A DNA stretch of 64,000 bases, from positions 417,001 to 481,000 of the forward strand of contig JAZGTH010000007.1 in the NCBI GenBank assembly GCA_036877525.1, read 5' to 3'. Origin of the DNA: Chromobotia macracanthus. Lineage: Eukaryota > Chordata > Actinopteri > Cypriniformes > Botiidae. Under the pieces are notes generated by a model. That model did no database searches, had not been told where the DNA came from, and saw only the letters and a program-made list of their open reading frames with translations. The position numbers were made by a program, and so were the translations under genes. Shown one piece after another: positions 1-11,704 of the stretch (position 1 is the stretch's first letter; each line of letters starts with the position of its first letter).

Positions 1-106
1 TTTATTAGCAGCATCACATGATACATGATACAAGTAAAAAACAGTAGTGCTATACTCCTGCTATAAATGTGACCCAGATATAGTGGCTTATAACTGTTTC
101 CAATCT

Positions 107-412
107 TTGATGCCAAATTTAAATATCAGACCTGACTTAACACCAAATTTAAATATCAGACCTGACTTAACACCAAATTTAAATATCAGACCTGACTTAA
201 CACCAAATTTAAATATCAGACCTGACTTAACACCAAATTTAAGTATCAGACCTGACTTAACACCAAATTTAAGTATCAGACCTGACATCATGCCAAATTT
301 AAATATCAGCCCTGACATCATGCCAAATTTAAATATCAGCCCTGACATCATGCCAAATTTAAATATCAGCCCTGACATCATGCCAAATTTAAATATCAGC
401 CCTGACATCACG
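107..412. repeat. 30-bp minisatellite, about 10 units, downstream of mao exon 6
   Basis: About ten head-to-tail 30-bp units share CCAAATTTAAATATCAG. The array is in two blocks: left-hand units carry ACCTGACTTAACA and right-hand units CCCTGACATCATG. Some units have AAGTAT instead of AAATAT. It ends in a diverged unit near 412-430. The unit is a multiple of three without stops, so both strands stay open through the array. It lies in mao intron 6 if the gene continues leftward as expected. Confidence 0.9.
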
Positions 413-891
413 GAATATTTGAATATGAGAAGCACATGTCATGTTTGACAGCTACAGTTAATACATTTTCAGTGAACAATGACAAATTTCTGTCAGTTCA
501 TCTTAAAAGCTATTATATCATTTCAGAACACTTAGAATATAGCAGACAGGAGTCATGTCTTAACTTAAACTGTGTTTTCTTAGAGCATGACAGGCCCTGA
601 TGAATATATGCTTTAAGTGTATAGAGAAGAGTGTGAATAAAAAAGGGGTTTGAAAAAACATATGAGTATATATTTTTGGTGAGCCAGTGCTTCTGTATTT
701 ATGACATAAAAACCTTTCTCCTTCAACAGAAAATCTGTTCTTTGCTTTCTCTGTAGGGCTGATTTGGAGAGCTGTGGTTAACTAAATAATAGCTAAAGAT
801 AATGAGACTGACAGCAGCTGGCAGGAACATTTAATTAACCAATTACAGCTTAATTTCTCACAAACACCTGCTTTCCTCAGCTTCCTATTTT

Positions 892-940
<49 letters not shown>

Positions 941-1139
941 TGTGCAAACACACATGGCGTCATGGTGGGGAGGTGTGCATATGTCAGCATGCAGCTTTTG
1001 CTGTTTGCTCTGTTTAATGAACCAACTGAGATAAACATGCCTGACACTGCGGATCTAAACGTTACACAACAGCATTGCAGTTGCTATAAACAATCTATAG
1101 AGTAACACAACAGAGAGAGAGAGCGAGACAGACAGATAC
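413..1139. other. mao intron 6 sequence (partial)
   Basis: No exon is recognisable here. It holds a (CA)n microsatellite at about 899-937 and AT-rich unique sequence. The donor of intron 6 is at 1139-1138 on the minus strand. Confidence 0.7.
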
Positions 1140-4100
1140 CTGTCCTCCATTAGTGGTGGAGAAGATTCTCATGATGCCTCCACACTGCTTGATGTACCAC
1201 AGGAACCAGAGAGCAGACACTTCATGAGGCTCTGAGGTCACGTTCACATTCACAAACAGAGTAGCGAAGCGGCGGGCGGCTCTGTCAGCCATCAGTGGGG
1301 GGAAGCATATGTCATCAACAGCCAATAACCATTAACCTCATTTCAACTGCTTCTTCAGGTCGTGTCTCTGTACCTGGTCCAGCAAATGTTGTCAAAGAGT
1401 TCCTTCATGGTCATTTTGTCCCACTCTTCAGCGTGAGGAGCCCTCCATGGTGCTTCCTTTGGAATCTGAAGCCACATTTTCTCTTATCAGACACTTTATA
1501 TTCAAGTTTCATCATGTCTTTTGTGAATACTTGATAATATTTTCTTGTTTCACTGAATTATGAATGTACCTCCATTCCCATCTTGTCTATTGTCCTCCAG
1601 AGGTTGTTGTAATCCAGGTAGGCCAGAGGGTTCCACACTGGAGGAAAAGGACCTTTGAATGGATACGACTTCCCCTTGGAAAGATGAAACAGTTCTTATT
1701 ATTGTCATTGCTGACGTAATATAATCAAAGCCACCATGACCATCAGCATCATGCATGTAACCAATATGGAATGGAAAAGTCTTTTCACTGCCTTCTGTAT
1801 ATAAAACAGAAAAAATGATAAAATATCTATAAATTATAAATAAACATTAGTGTATAATGCCAATGCATTAATCCAAAAATTCAGAATCACAGATAATGAC
1901 AATATTAGTTGTGAAAACCATATCCACAAGCTATTAGAATACATTACTATATACATTGTGTGTGTGATATTTCTGTCTGAGTCTTCAAGCAATCTGTCAT
2001 GTCATCATTTGTGCATTTGCAGCACCGTATTAATTTATTTACTCATGTCTTCAGTTTGCTCATGTCTTAGTGGAACGAGAAGCTTTTTCTATAGAAGAAC
2101 ACACTGTGTGGATCTCAGTGAAATGATCTGTCTTACTGTTTAAGTCCCTCCTGCATAATTCTTCTACAGTTTGTGATCTTTCAGTGTGACTTCAGCATTT
2201 CTCTACAGTAACACTACAGGAAAACATGCTGAATAAAGCTACAATAATATCTACCATTACATTTTCATTAGATCAAAGGAACGTATTTAAAGAATTGAAG
2301 GGGTAAATTCTGAGGGTTTTTTTAAATGTACATTATTATTGACGTGTCAACCCCCTCAACAGAACATGAGGAATGAAGGAGTGTGATATTTCATATTATC
2401 TGTGAGTCTGCTAGACCAATGAAACAGGACAAGTTCACTTATCCAGCAACAGGTCTGTTCCCATGGCAACAGAAGTGAGGAGAAGAGATGGAGAGCATGT
2501 CTTATGATATCCTGTAAGACAGAATGTGAACCTCTACACCACCACTAACCTCACACTGCTACTTTTCATGTTACAAGCAATGAAACTTTGCTGGAAAATG
2601 AACACTGGATTTTTAATTAGTGTAGAGACAAACTCACAGAAATCCTTCTGACCCGGCATTCTCTTACTCAACAGGAAACACTGAAGAGCTTCAACTGAAG
2701 CTGTCTGGTTATGAGATGAGAAGGACATGCCCCAGATCCCAAAGAAAGAGAGAGACTCCAAAACATGAGAGACGGACAAAGAAAGAGAGAGACTCCAAAA
2801 CATGAGAGACAGAATGAGAAAGAGAGAGAGACAGCGTCCCCTCAATTCAATAGCAATTGTCTGTTGATGAAGAGCGCTGCTATGGTAACCCACAGCGATG
2901 CTGCGATCAGGAGATAATGGCACGAGAAGGAAGAGGTCAGTAAAACACACACATATACATGAATAAATACACACTTGTGTATTTATGTTGGTAATAGCCA
3001 GTCAGAGGAGAAGAGACACTGCAGCCAAATGTAATAAGATCATGCAGTGTGCATGTGCTGAAGGCAGCGATGCATCATCTCAGATTGGATATGGCGAATG
3101 AGGAGGGGCTGGTTTCTTGAGTTCTGCTTTTCTTACTCACTCGGCTAAACTGTATTACAGACTTCCTTCAGGCAGAGATTAGCATCTACAGACTCCAGAT
3201 CAGCACACTAATGTGAAGGAGGGACTCAGTATTCAACCCTGTTTAGTTGTGTGAGCAGTCTCAGCTCTGACTTCCTGTGCATTAAGACAAGATGGGTTTG
3301 TGTATAGACCTTTATCATGGTTTACCTTTACATAGTGAACCAGAGACTCCTGTTCATTGACTTTGTACGTCTTCACCCCGTACTGTCTGGCCAGCCTCAG
3401 GATTCGGTTCTGAGTGGGCCCAATATACGCCCCACCCAGATCCACCCATTTGGTCTCCTTATTCTGAAAGCATATGAAATCTGTATCAGATTGGTTTTTA
3501 TCACACATGTAAACCAGATCCTGTCTGGTTAAAGGGATAGTTCACACAAATATGAACATTTTTTACTCATCTTCACATTTATTTCAAAACCTGTATGACT
3601 GTATGTACAGCGCTAAAAACAGGGAGACCAAAGCGTTTTGTGATTGGATCACTTCAAACATGTTCTGAGATGCACTTTAGTACCAGGCGTGAACAGCTCC
3701 CTACAGGTAAACCGTCTTACCTGAACCGTGTATGTTCTTCCACCAACACGGTTTCTGGCCTCCAGGAGTACAGGGTTCAAGCCACTCTCCACCAACAGCT
3801 TGGTGGCACTTAAACCTGTTGCGTGTAAAAGCAGAAAGATGAAACTGGCACCTGAGCTGTTACACCAGTGATGTGATTTTACAGAACAGGTGTATATAAC
3901 GGGGACAATATTTGCTACATGTACTGTATTGATCTGTGAAAATAATTTTTAAAATTCTATTGTTGCTTTATTTCAGAGGTCTCAGGCTTTTATAAAGACA
4001 TCAGGATAAAGATACAGACAGTAAATCACAGTTTACCCGCCTGAATCTTGATCTCAGAGCAGTGCTGTTTGTGTTGTAAGATCTCAGAAACACACTCCTC

Positions 4101-5316
4101 TCTGACTGCACAATGTAAACTGAGCAACAGTGCAAAAGGACTGAGAAGGGTTTAATTTATCAGCATAACTAATATAACAGAGCAAGAGGAATCTGCTTGG
4201 ACAGATACATCTTCTATAAAATATTTTCATGAAATATAAAATGATCTGTATGAAGATATAATAATTTTACACCTCAGTTTTCTGTCTCAGTTTCTAAGAA
4301 TGCTGTTCTCAGACTAGCAGGATTTTATTCATTGAGTTACTCTCTCTATATACTGATGCATATACACTGTAGGTACACATGTGGATGTTATGTTACGGTA
4401 TGGTATACACCACTGTACAGAGAAAACAGGTCACTCAGTATACAGTACAGCCATGATACAGAATCCGCATCTCACAGTATTTTCACATCAACACTGTATC
4501 CCACTGCAGTACAGAATCTCTATGAAATCAATTTCCAGGGAAGGATGGGGCTCAGATCTCCTGTTAATAGAATAGCAAAGTGTCTGAGTTTACACATGAT
4601 GTTTAACTCTGGGTTAACATTGTTTTAACCCAGGGTTAAGGCCATTTTTAGGGTCGTGATTTAGACAGTTTGGCACTGCGTTGTTCTTGGTTTATGAATT
4701 CTTGCTATGTCAAATGTGTACGGTATGAACTCCTAACCCTGGGTGTAGCATTAACAGAGTGATAAACTGTAAATGTCTCTGTATTAACAAAATTAAGGTA
4801 GAAAAGCTCATGTAAAACAAATTAGTTTTGTATGGCAGTTTCCAGAAGACCTGTTGCACCAAACAAGCAAACAATTTAATTTCAGGTGCTGTGTATAAAC
4901 ACAACCGAGCTCAATTGTTCAGACAAACAATTCTTTTGATTTGTTTCAAAATGACTGAAGAAGCCAAAGAGGATGTTTACAGCTTCAACACAACTCAATG
5001 AGAACAATAAATAAACCTCTAATACTGCAAAGCCTCATAGCGGATTTATAATGGACACACAAAACGTGATGAATATCATCTAAAACACACACAGTTAAGT
5101 GCATCATTTTTATTTATAACGCAACTATTATAATAAAAGACGCAATGGCTTCTTAAAACCAAACACGTCAAAACCGATCGTGCACTTATATTATTCAATA
5201 TTATATGAACTGTATAAACGTTATGAGAGATGGTGTCGAGTTTATACGCTGTTCTGATCTCACTAACCTGAAATGCCTCCGCCGATCACAATCACGTCGT
5301 GTGCGCTCGCCGTCAT
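1140..5316 (-). CDS. mao: Monoamine oxidase, N-terminal half (coding exons 1-6; gene continues off the left edge)
   Basis: Flavin amine oxidase of the outer mitochondrial membrane that oxidatively deaminates serotonin, dopamine and similar amines. Coding exons on the minus strand: 5316-5268, 3815-3721, 3463-3326, 1674-1570, 1465-1374 and 1281-1140. All have AG/GT borders, and exons 2-6 (95, 138, 105, 92, 142 nt) match the human MAO exon sizes as I recall them. The 621 nt encode residues 1-207. The FAD-binding GGGISG motif is at residues 12-17, followed by a DLGGAYIGPTQNR stretch and the SEPHEVSALWFLWY block. Residue 200 is Phe (RIFSTTNGG), the MAO-A-type state of the Phe208/Ile199 selectivity site and the same as zebrafish MAO. 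The FAD-linking cysteine and the C-terminal membrane anchor lie outside the window. The start at 5316 is chosen because its context (ACCATGA) is strong; an in-frame ATG lies 27 nt upstream. Fish carry one mao, so I do not assign A or B. Confidence 0.97.
1675..3325 (-). other. mao intron 3 (1.65 kb)
   Basis: It separates the exons at 3463-3326 and 1674-1570. The content is AT-rich unique DNA with a short imperfect duplication of an AGAGAGACTCCAAAACATGAGAGAC-type segment near 2745-2810, followed by GA-rich sequence. No coding segment recognised. Confidence 0.7.
3531..3600. repeat. Partial foldback MITE in mao intron 2
   Basis: The stretch beginning TTAAAGGGATAGTTCACAC and ending near CAAAACCTGTATGACT looks like one arm of the foldback element present in full at 59207-59472. 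The other arm is missing. A truncated copy of the same family is inferred from the shared arm. Confidence 0.5.
3816..5267 (-). other. mao intron 1 (1.45 kb)
   Basis: AT-rich intron without a recognisable gene. Around 4600-4640 and 4730-4750 there are AACCCAGGGTTA-like palindromic pieces resembling a short inverted-repeat element, too diverged to delimit. Confidence 0.65.
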
Positions 5317-5430
5317 GGTGCGGCTCCTCCGTGCGCGGCTCATCCGTGCGCGGCTCCGCTCAGACTGATCAGCGGTCAGTCTGCCGCTGTGCGTTCACTG
5401 TGCGTGTGTTGAAAGTGAATGTCGCGTTCA
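5317..5430 (-). promoter_or_regulatory. mao: mao 5' leader and proximal promoter, CpG-rich
   Basis: Directly upstream of the mao ATG the DNA turns GC- and CpG-rich, unlike the AT-rich surroundings. It contains a short direct duplication of CCGTGCGCGGCT (about 5329-5340 and 5345-5356). The second unit boundary creates an ATG at 5343-5341 in frame with mao. I see no TATA box. The transcription start is not visible, so this is a promoter by position and composition only. Confidence 0.5.
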
Positions 5431-5540
5431 CTGTGTAGCAGTTTTGTACACGTAGTAATTCTGCAGCGCAGCCAAACGTTGTGGGTTCGAATCCTTGACT
5501 GAATGCGCTGTAAGTGACGTTAGATAAACGCGTCATGTCT
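5431..5540 (+). repeat. tRNA-derived SINE fragment upstream of mao
   Basis: There is a perfect RNA polymerase III B box, GGTTCGAATCC, at 5484-5494. A degenerate A-box-like stretch precedes it, and it is followed by a tail of the kind (TAGATAAACGCGTC) that ends many fish SINEs and their partner LINEs. No tRNA cloverleaf is present, so it is a SINE, not a tRNA gene. It sits about 115 bp upstream of the mao start codon. Confidence 0.6.
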
Positions 5541-6960
5541 ACTATCACAAATGTTTAAGATCATGTCTTTATCTTATATCTGTCTTTATCTAAGCTGAAC
5601 AGTTTGAGTTTCATTACAATGCAGCACAATCAGTAGAGATTTCTCGGGATGTGTCAAGTCCCTTCAGGTCCACACGGGCGCTCTCATGAATAAACTCCGT
5701 TAACTTTGGGTCTGATCCCTTCAGTCGGACACACAGACGGGGTCTGATTATCTATATTATTCAGAGCTGTTATCGGATCTTTAACGCGCACGCGTGTTTG
5801 CTGACATCTGCTGGACGCAGTTGGGATATGCGTAACATTTGCTACACTGAAACAGAATGTATATACACAGATATATATATATACACACACAGATATATAT
5901 ACATTTTTATTAAATTACTAATACTGATCATATTATTACCTAAATAACGAATAGGATTTAATTGTAGACAGACAGACAAACAACAACATGTTTGTGGTTG
6001 TAGTAAGGCTACAAGCACTATCGTCTACAGCCATGTGTCTGAAGCACAAATGTTTTCTGAAATGTCAGATTTTGTCTGGCAGCTGTGCAAGAAATCAGAG
6101 TGACACCAACACACTGAAGTAAATAACCATTTTAATATTAGTAATGAAAGATGGCCGCTGATATTGTCTTCAGTCTAATAAAATGTGTCAGCAGAACACC
6201 ACAGCGTGTGATGTATAGATTCTTTGTTATCTTATAGGAGAGATTAAAAGGATATTGCAGTCATGTGTGGATTTTGTGATAGCAGTGGAATGGTGGCTGG
6301 CAGACTTATACAGATGGTGTGTTTCTGTAATGTGTCTGTTTTACATCATTTCTGGCAGGAGAGAACTTCTCTTTATTGTGTATTTGAGGGTGAAATTCTT
6401 CACTTAAATAAACACTGCAAAAGTGACAACCTCAAGTGATGTTCTTCAACCCGTTTATGTTTAAATCACAGTTTTACTGCATTCCTTATTTCTACAGTCT
6501 GTATCAGTGGCGACATGTCAACATAACAATTACAGAGAACTCAGCTGACAGCTCTTATGCAGGCTGTCTGTCATGCTGTTAAATTATCCATTAGGTTAAT
6601 AATAGATAATAGCCCCTCTGAAAGTCACATTGTATCAGGGACCTAAAGTATGTGACATGACAGCAAGCACAAGACAGACAGTCAGTCTTTAAAAACAAGA
6701 GGCCACTGTTTACTGTTCATGTGTGTGTGATATTGAAAACAGCTTCATCAGATTTCTCACACTTTATGATGATGCTGTTTAACACGATCAAACAACAGAA
6801 GGCTGTAGAGATGGACGGATTCAGAGCGCATGTGCAGCTGAACATCTGGCGCTCCAGGTTTTCTTCTGGAAGTGTTGGTGGACTGCTGGCAACACCTCGG
6901 CAGTGCCAGTGAGTCTTTAAACGGCTGTTGTGAATAATCAGCAGTTCAGTTTCTTGTGTA
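5541..6960. other. Intergenic DNA left of the TGTCATC satellite
   Basis: No exon, RNA gene or clear transposon recognised. It contains a short TA/CA-rich stretch at about 5870-5905. The rest is unique AT-rich sequence between the divergent side of mao and the satellite array. Confidence 0.5.
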
Positions 6961-8000
6961 TCTGTCATCATCTGTCATCTGTCATCATCTGTCATCTGTC
7001 ATCATCTATTATCTGTTATCTGTCATCATCTGTCATCTGTCATCTGTCATCATCTGTCATCTGTCATCTGTCATCATCTGTCATCTGTCATCATCTATTA
7101 TCTGTCATCATCTGTCATCTGTCATCTGTCATCATCTGTCATCATCTGTCATCATCTGTCATCTGTCATCATCTGTCATCTGTCATCATCTGTCATCATC
7201 TGTCATCTGTCATCATCTGTCATCTGTCATCATCTGTCATCTGTCATCTGTCATCATCTGTCATCTGTCATCATCTATTATCTGTCATCATCTGTCATCT
7301 GTCATCATCTGTCATCATCTGTCATCTGTCATCATCTGTCATCTGTCATCATCTGTCATCATCTGTCATCTGTCATCTGTCATCTGTCATCTGTCATCTG
7401 TCATCATCTGTCATCTGTCATCTGTCATCATCTGTCATCTGTCATCATCTGTCATCATCTGTCATCTGTCATCATCTGTCATCATCTGTCATCATCTGTC
7501 ATCTGTCATCATCTGTCATCTGTCATCATCTATTATCTGTCATCATCTGTCATCTGTCATCATCTGTCATCATCTGTCATCTGTCATCATCTGTCATCTG
7601 TCATCATCTGTCATCATCTGTCATCATCTGTCATCATCTGTCATCTGTCATCATCTGTCATCATCTGTCATCATCTGTCATCTGTCATCTGTCATCTGTC
7701 ATCTGTCATCTGTCATCATCTGTCATCTGTCATCATCTATTATCTGTCATCATCTGTCATCTGTCATCATCTGTCATCATCTATTATCTGTCATCATCTG
7801 TCATCTGTCATCATCTGTCATCATCTGTCATCATCTGTCATCATCTGTCATCATCTGTCATCTGTCATCATCTGTCATCTGTCATCATCTGTCATCATCT
7901 GTCATCATCTGTCATCTGTCATCATCTGTCATCATCTGTCATCTGTCATCATCTGTCATCATCTGTCATCATCTGTCATCTGTCATCATCTGTCATCATC
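6961..8000. repeat. 1.04 kb satellite of mixed 7-bp and 10-bp units
   Basis: The whole stretch is made of two interchangeable units, a 7-mer (TGTCATC) and a 10-mer (TGTCATCATC), in irregular order. Rare TATTATC variants mark six places (near 7006, 7095, 7275, 7530, 7737 and 7781), and the patterns around them are repeated. This indicates that longer segments were duplicated. The array has no stops in two frames and gives long Ser/His/Cys/Ile-rich reading frames that are not genes. Confidence 0.95.
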
Positions 8001-11000
8001 TTGCTTTTTAAAAACATCCTGTTAGCAGGAACGTTGTGAGTGTAGATAATATATCGTTTTAAAGAGGCTCTGACCTCATTGTTTCATGTTCTCTGTTTTT
8101 TGTGTGTGTGTGCAGTGTGTGTCTCAGTCAGATGCTAATAAGAAATAGAACCACAAGAGCTGAAAAACTGAGATTAACGGTATACCTTCACTCTGGACCC
8201 ATGGTTGAGTTGTCTTCAGTCACGTGGTCTCCTGTGAACAGGTTACATCAGTGTTTTCTGCTTGTTTAGCACCTTGTTTCAGCAGCTTTCTCCTAAACTT
8301 CATACTAAATATATCCCTCTGTGATAAAGATAAAACAAACACAGTGGATTTAGCTTTTTAGAAAAGTGCTGCTCTGGTCAGAATGCTGAAGGATGAAAGG
8401 GCCAGTGCAGAGCAAAGCTGTGGAGATGTTCGGGGTTAAATGAATTTGTGGCTGTGTTAAACTTCCAGCTTACTGTGGTATGCAGACTGACAGCTGTCCT
8501 CATCATCTGTATTTATGTATGAAGTTTGGAGAGCAGTTAGAGACGTTAAAGATTAAAATCTTGGACATTTTAAACTGGAACTCCCCCCTGAAATGTAATG
8601 CTTGGACTCAGTACATCCCCCCCCCCCCACAACACACACACACAAACACACTTTGCAGCCATCTTACTGTTGTTTTGATGCCTTTAAAAGTTCAATATCA
8701 ATCCCATCTGCCTCGTCTAAGACAGAAATGACATTTATTACATTTATTAAGCAACAGTTGCCTTTTTCTTCCCCCTCTCGTTCACTTGCTTTCTCCTTTC
8801 TCTCTGGTTCTGTTAGACTCTCACACACAGTGTCCCTCTCCCCTCCTCCCTCTGCTCTGACAGTCACACCTCCTTTATTGAGGAATCACTTGGAAAAGAA
8901 AAAGGATGGATGATGGAATGGCTGTCAGATGTGGAACGTGACACAGCAGTCACATATCACCTAAGGGACACACACACTTATACTCACTCCCTGCTGCAAC
9001 TCTGACATGCTTTCACAAGCAAATGGGGATTCCAGCAGAATCAGGGGACTGACCAAGTCTAGTTTATGAGATTATAAAAACTGATTATAAAACTGTTAAC
9101 AGTCTTTTTTTTTACAAAACAATTGGTCTCTTGAGTTTCTTTGCTGTTTTTGTTGCACATTCGGGGACACGACAACATGAATTTGGGAGGTGTAACTCAA
9201 TTCAGCTGGAAGCTGTTTTGTATGGATGAAGTATATCAAATGTATATCTTTATACACAAGGAGGAGGTTTGAAATTAAATTACCCTAAATAATTGACTCT
9301 GTTGCAGGCTTAGAGGGTCAAAAGTTTATGCAACATAATTACCTGCAAGACCTCACAAATGTTCTTACCTTCTAAGTTATACGACCACTAGCAGCATATT
9401 GAGGTTCAAGTGCTATGTCAGCCGCTTTCTTTTTGCCAAGATATGTTTCTTCAGCACTGTCGGTAATCTTTCAACTTCAGCTGTATCACAGTTGCTGCAC
9501 TGTGTCTAGAGAATATCGGCCTGCATTCATCTGTTCATCTATGTACTTCTAATTCCGCACTGTTTGTTGTATTTGTGTATTATTTTTACTGACGTGAAGA
9601 GCTTTTGGGGGACAGTAAAGCGGGACGGAGATGTTGTCAAAAGTGGAGATTTGGGAAACAGGGAGACAAAGTTCATGTTTGCCTTAATGTGTTTCTTACA
9701 TCATGTTGGTTTTACAATACGGTGCAACCGTGACAGATTTATTTCTGTCTCCCTGTCAAAAACAGGCTTTTAGTTCATCCAAAACACAAAGCAAGGCAAA
9801 TCTTTTGAGCTCAGGATTTGATATTTTGCAATAGTTTTCAAGTATCATTGTAACCGACATTATGAGATAATGTTCTTAAAATTGTGGATTTATATAAAGA
9901 AAATGCTTGCTGTCACACAATCTTTTAAAAAACAAACTCCTCCAAGAACGCAAAATAATTTCATGTCCCCAGAGACTTTTAGCTTTTCCAGAGCAGAAAC
10001 TGTAGAAGACTCTTGAGACTGAATAAACATCAATGAAAGAAGAGCAGGAAATGTTAAAGTGATTAACAGGTAGTCTATGTGTTCTGACCCTACTTTGTTA
10101 AACATGCTAGTTTAGCATATTTAGATGAAGTGCCAGTGTTGGACCTGGAGAACTAATTATCTGAGAGACAAGTGAAGCGCTTTTCTGAAGGATGAAACAA
10201 ACTGAAATCAGCAGAGGCAGGAAGAGCAGAGAAGATTTATTTATAGCAAACAACATAAAAGATATTAGAATTCCATTTTAACCAGAGTCACTGTTGTGGC
10301 AGTAATACCCAAATCTCATACTGACATCATATGGTCATTAGCTCTTATAACATTCGTTCAGAGATGGGAAACTGCTGCACTTATTTGAGTACAAAGATTC
10401 TAATTATTTTCATTTACATAAAGCTGTTTATCTATTAAATGACAATAAAAAATATATAAACAATACCAATAGCAACTTTAAAGGCAAAATTACAACTACC
10501 TCCTTTTAAGCGTGATAATACTGTTTAGTGAATTTGCAATCAACATGTTAAAAGCTGAACAAACCATCGATACTGAACAAACCCTTCTTCTTTCAGAATG
10601 AATTTAGGTTAAGGGGGAAGGCAGAGAGGAAACTGGAAAGTGCTTTAGGGAAGTTAAATGTTCTCCCAGTCCTGTCAGTCTTGATAACGTTTTACACAGA
10701 GGATGAAGAAATGTGTAGAGGGAAGAACTGATAACCACACAGTCTTGTCAAAAACTGCATTGAACAGTAAAAAGTTAATCATTTTTAGACACACTAAAAA
10801 ATCACTCAGCACAGCCCAACTGGTAAAACTATTGTATGTTCAGCCTCAATCATCACAGCTTCTCTGTTTGAATAACCAGAAAGCTGCTGAGAAACAGTTC
10901 TGCTTTATTATTGTTATTGGTTGGCAGCGGTAACACAACAGTGTCATTTCCTCAACACTGGACTTCAGACTATGCAACTGGTTGCTAAGGGAACAAATTG

Positions 11001-11704
11001 TTTGCAAATACTGCTAAGCATGGAGTTGCAGATCATGTGACATTCGTATCATTAAGCCTAAATAGAACAACTTACCACATTGAAAATCTGCAGGCAACAG
11101 GGTTAACAGCACTTAAAGTTGTTTTTGTCTACTACAGCATACAGTAGAGTGTACAGGACAGCATTTGAACGCTCAATAACAATTTAAACTGTTCTCTCAT
11201 TAGATACACTGTACGGTGAAATCAATTGTCTATACAAAACCTTAAAAACAGATTTAGTTTATTTTTACACAAACATGTTACTTGATTATACTGTATAGTC
11301 TTACCATTTACATGACCAAGAGAAATAGAGTAAAATTTACATCATCAAGAAAAATACAGTAAAAAAATAATAAAGAATGTTCTGACAAGTAGACAATAAG
11401 AATATTATTCTATTAACCTAATGCAGAACCTAATTCTATATGTGACAGACTTCATGCGTTACTAAAAAACTGTTAAGCAAAACCCGAACAAACAAATAAT
11501 AAACAAGTTATTGGCAAAAGATATCTCCTTTAGGGTGTTTAGTCTACTGTATATACAGTTAGGAACAACATTAGAGTAATATGTGCAATCATGGTTCTTT
11601 AGATGTCCACTGCATACAGTACTTTTTACAAAACATCACATATCGGTTGTATCTCTGTTATATTAAGATGAGAAAGAACTTAATACAGTAGCTTCAGGGT
11701 TTAT
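8001..11704. other. Intergenic DNA and likely fundc1 3' UTR
   Basis: No coding exon recognised. There is a poly-C and CA tract at about 8617-8645. The fundc1 3' UTR must start at 11704 and run leftward. Minus-strand AATAAA signals occur at several places (for example near 11260, 10895 and 10230), and I cannot tell which is used. Confidence 0.5.

Noticed and set aside
5474..5500. Possible tRNA at the mao promoter
   Set aside because: Only a B box is intact; the rest fits a SINE.
6930..8039. Long open frames (350-370 codons) rich in Ser, His, Cys and Ile
   Set aside because: They are the TGTCATC satellite read in two frames; no start context, splice structure or protein family.
5541..11704. 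NDP or EFHC2 between mao and fundc1, as in human
   Set aside because: No cystine-knot or EF-hand exon is visible; only satellite and unique non-coding DNA.
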